From NCBI RefSeq assembly GCF_009688965.1, contig NZ_AP021875.1, positions 4,960,001-5,024,000 on the forward strand: DNA of 64,000 bases, read 5' to 3'. The position numbers and the translations under genes were made by a program. The DNA comes from Desulfosarcina widdelii (GTDB lineage Bacteria > Desulfobacterota > Desulfobacteria > Desulfobacterales > Desulfosarcinaceae). The notes under the pieces are model-generated. The model had not been told where the DNA came from. It saw nothing but the letters and a program-made list of their open reading frames with translations, and searched no databases. Numbering within the stretch: the first letter of the stretch is position 1; the number at the start of each line of letters is the position of its first letter. Positions 61,932 to 64,000 of this stretch are shown one piece after another.

Positions 61932-62810
61932 ATGGAACTCTATCAGTTGAAAACATTCGTTACCGTAGCCGAAGAGGGTCACTTGGCCTGTGCGGCCCAG
62001 CGGTTGAACACAAGCCAGCCGGCTGTCAGCGCCCACATCAATAACCTGGAGGAGGAGCTGGGTTTGAGTCTGTTTACGCGCACGCCCAAGGGCATGCGCC
62101 TGGCCGAGGAAGGCGCCGTAGTGAAAGCCCAGGCCGTCGAGGCGCTCTCCATGATCGACACCATTCGCGATCAGGCGGGGGCGCTCAAGGAGGAGATCTC
62201 CGGCACGCTGCGGTTGGGGCTGCACATCGATCCGCGCTACCTGCGCATCGACCGGCTGCTTTCCCACCTGCAGCGCACCCATAGCCGTCTGGATATCCAC
62301 CTGCTCCAGCGCTGGACCTGGCAGCAGTTCGACGACCTTGCCAGGGGCCGCATCGATGCCGGATTCGTTTACAGAGATCCGCCGCACAAAAAGATCGCGG
62401 CCCTTTTGCTCAAGCGCTGCAACATCCGCGTGGTAGGGCTGGCCGCCTGGGAGGATCGCCTGCGCGGTGCCGACTGGTCGCAGATGTCAGCCATGCCGTG
62501 GGTTTGGACGCCGCCCAACTGCGCCTTCTGCGCCATTGCCGAAGAGGCCTTCGCGAAGCACAACCTCAAACCGGTCAAGGTGACCATTGCCGACCAGGAG
62601 CCGGTGGTGGCCGTTCTTGTGGCTTCGGGTATCGGCCTTGCCATCATGATCGAAGAGGAAGCCCTGTATTACCGGGATGCCGGGAAGATGGCCGTCTGGG
62701 ATGAGGTGGTCGGCAGCATCGATTTGAACTTCGTTTACAACCGCAAGCGGGAAAAAGAGGCCATGGTCTGTGCGGCCATCGAAAGCGTCCGGAAGGTCTG
62801 GGAAAACTGA
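61932..62810 (+). CDS. LysR family transcriptional regulator
   Basis: A 292-residue regulator. The winged helix (LYQLKTFVTVAEEGHLACAAQRLNTSQPAVSAHINNLEEELG by segments) is at the N-terminus and the type 2 periplasmic-binding ligand domain at the C-terminus (TLRLGLHIDPRYLRIDRL, VASGIGLAIMIEEEALYY). ATG 61932 is used; the frame opens at 61920. It is divergent from the small-protein/methyltransferase/cupin set, its likely target. Confidence 0.9.
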   Translation: MELYQLKTFVTVAEEGHLACAAQRLNTSQPAVSAHINNLEEELGLSLFTRTPKGMRLAEEGAVVKAQAVEALSMIDTIRDQAGALKEEISGTLRLGLHIDPRYLRIDRLLSHLQRTHSRLDIHLLQRWTWQQFDDLARGRIDAGFVYRDPPHKKIAALLLKRCNIRVVGLAAWEDRLRGADWSQMSAMPWVWTPPNCAFCAIAEEAFAKHNLKPVKVTIADQEPVVAVLVASGIGLAIMIEEEALYYRDAGKMAVWDEVVGSIDLNFVYNRKREKEAMVCAAIESVRKVWEN

Positions 62811-62829
62811 TTTATCCGATTGAGGATGT

Positions 62830-63780
62830 TTAGGGAGTGCTTTTTTTCACGATAATTTTTCTTACGGATGAGCAGCTTTTTTCGCTGATACCCCCTTCTT
62901 CGGCGGCAGATAGAAAGTCTTGCCAGGCCTCGGAGGAATCCTTTTTCAAAGCCGCTTCCAGTGCCGGAATCCATTCCGGCGGTTGTGCAGCATTGTTTCT
63001 GTTTGCCTCCCCCACCAGATACGGGAAGGTATGATACGGTGCTTTTTCGGTGATTTGATAGGTAACCTGATATACGTGTTCCTCATCGCTTTCCGATAGA
63101 ATATTCAGCCTGTATTCCACCTGGCCGCCTGATCTGCTTTTGGTAAGCCAGCCATTGTACCGGCCTACGCCTTTGTAAGCGGCAACGATGTCAGGTCCGT
63201 CGATTTCCTTCATGATCAAGGCGACAACCTTTCCCATTTCCTCTTCGCCTCTTTCAGCGCAGCAGGTGATCTCTTCGGGTGTGGATTCGTAGGCGAGCAT
63301 CATCAATTCTGAAAATCGGACAGCGCCCCCATACATGGCTTTGGTCGCGGCAATCCCTTCCGCCGTGGTGATCATTTCAGGCTCTCCGATATCCGAAACG
63401 GCAAATACGTCCTCAAACGCGTCATTTTTATTGGCAAGCAGGCTGATTCGGATATCATCGGCCGCGGCCAGATGAAGGAGGTATCGGCCATCTGAATCTT
63501 TAAAGAGGAACACATGCTCAAACGCTGCAGGGGGCAGGATGACATCGATTCCGTTCCAGGTGAATACCCAGAAATTGTTATCATGGGATACTTCGGGCCT
63601 TTCGGTAAAGGTGACATTTAGAAAGTCCGCTGAAAGGTGTTCCTGCATAAAGGTTTCGCAAGGAATTCCATCGCGGAATGTATAATGGGTTTTGCATTGG
63701 GAATGCAGCTCCGTTGAATTTGAACAGGAAACGCATAGCGTGAGAAGAAGACAGGAGATGAGAATGATGCCTTTGTTCAT
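62830..63780 (-). CDS. Lipoprotein of unknown function
   Basis: About 316 residues. The signal MNKGIILISCLLLTLCVSCSNS has a lipobox with a cysteine at about residue 19. The mature part is acidic with GGQVEYRLNILSESDEEHVYQVTYQ near its middle; I do not recognise the domain. ATG 63780 is chosen over the open frame from 63840. It converges on the LysR gene. The last 220 bases of the window (63781-64000) show no gene. Confidence 0.7.
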   Translation of the reverse strand: MNKGIILISCLLLTLCVSCSNSTELHSQCKTHYTFRDGIPCETFMQEHLSADFLNVTFTERPEVSHDNNFWVFTWNGIDVILPPAAFEHVFLFKDSDGRYLLHLAAADDIRISLLANKNDAFEDVFAVSDIGEPEMITTAEGIAATKAMYGGAVRFSELMMLAYESTPEEITCCAERGEEEMGKVVALIMKEIDGPDIVAAYKGVGRYNGWLTKSRSGGQVEYRLNILSESDEEHVYQVTYQITEKAPYHTFPYLVGEANRNNAAQPPEWIPALEAALKKDSSEAWQDFLSAAEEGGISEKSCSSVRKIIVKKSTP

Positions 63781-64000
63781 CGATGTCACCTTAACGGTTT
63801 TATGATACGGATATATCCTTTGCGTAACCCGGTTGGGCATCGACGGTCAAGGCCCTTCCAAAAATCCAAATGCGGTAACCCTGTTGAAACGGCGCATCGA
63901 CCTTGATCCGCAACCTTCGATCTGATATTCCATTTCGATTCGGAAGGCGAAGCCAAAAACCATGAATCGAAACGACAATATCGACGCCGGCGAAATCGCC

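Noticed and set aside
1-64000. rRNA, tRNA, CRISPR array, transposase or integrase
   Set aside because: I read both strands and found no cloverleaf, spacer-repeat array or recognisable recombinase.

Overview
The window reads as a chromosomal segment of a strictly anaerobic, sulfate-reducing desulfobacterium (Desulfosarcina/Desulfococcus-like). The main grounds are a complete Tmc transmembrane redox complex (tetraheme cytochrome, CCG-type iron-sulfur protein, membrane cytochrome b-like subunit, tryptophan-rich repeat protein) and a Tat-exported formate dehydrogenase whose catalytic subunit reads an in-frame UGA as selenocysteine. Large PAS-type regulators, DsrE-like and DUF3683 redox proteins fit the same picture. 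Assignment is by recognition of families, not by search. Most of the window is GC-rich with dense coding; a stretch of roughly 35.1-43.4 kb is visibly AT-richer and looks like accessory DNA.

Layout. 1-2.4 kb: glycine cleavage genes (Lrp regulator, gcvT, gcvH, start of gcvPA) on the minus strand. 2.4-15.6 kb: housekeeping and membrane genes: a palindromic repeat element, a DMT exporter, a MotA/MotB-like stator pair, FtsH with a cardiolipin synthase, a DsrE-like protein, a P-loop kinase, a patatin-like lipase, a DJ-1 protein, SRPBCC plus MerR, a LysE exporter, a CBS protein and a MaoC remnant. 15.6-20.1 kb: a giant cyclase/AAA/TPR signalling protein and a methyltransferase. 20.2-26.4 kb: FN3-like and TerB proteins, then the Tmc operon bracketed by two response regulators. 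26.7-35.1 kb: a STAND/BTAD regulator followed by the selenocysteine formate dehydrogenase genes and the maturation factor fdhE.

35.2-41.3 kb: a divergently regulated module. A sigma-54 activator faces a textbook -24/-12 promoter that drives a monoheme cytochrome, a Tat-exported metallo-beta-lactamase-fold protein of the pterin-type family, a ten-helix membrane protein, two unrecognised proteins and a NifX-like protein. A 54-base near-copy of fdhE lies just past its end, so the module sits between direct repeats of fdhE sequence. This is the best candidate for an undescribed system. 41.3-43.4 kb is scarred DNA: a truncated solute-binding protein, convergent overlap and tandem palindromes.

43.4-48.4 kb: a TerB-like protein, cation exchanger, branched-chain-type binding lipoprotein, histidine kinase and AhpD-like protein in one minus-strand run. 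48.7-53.1 kb: a 1.2-kb-residue FAD/Fe-S oxidoreductase fusion and an acyl-ACP thioesterase. 53.1-58 kb: a cysteine-rich unknown, an EVE protein, another binding protein and a PocR-PAS hybrid kinase. 58-64 kb: a Tat lipoprotein amidohydrolase, an oxidoreductase, a small LysR-flanked gene set and a lipoprotein. I saw no rRNA, tRNA, CRISPR array, transposase or integrase.
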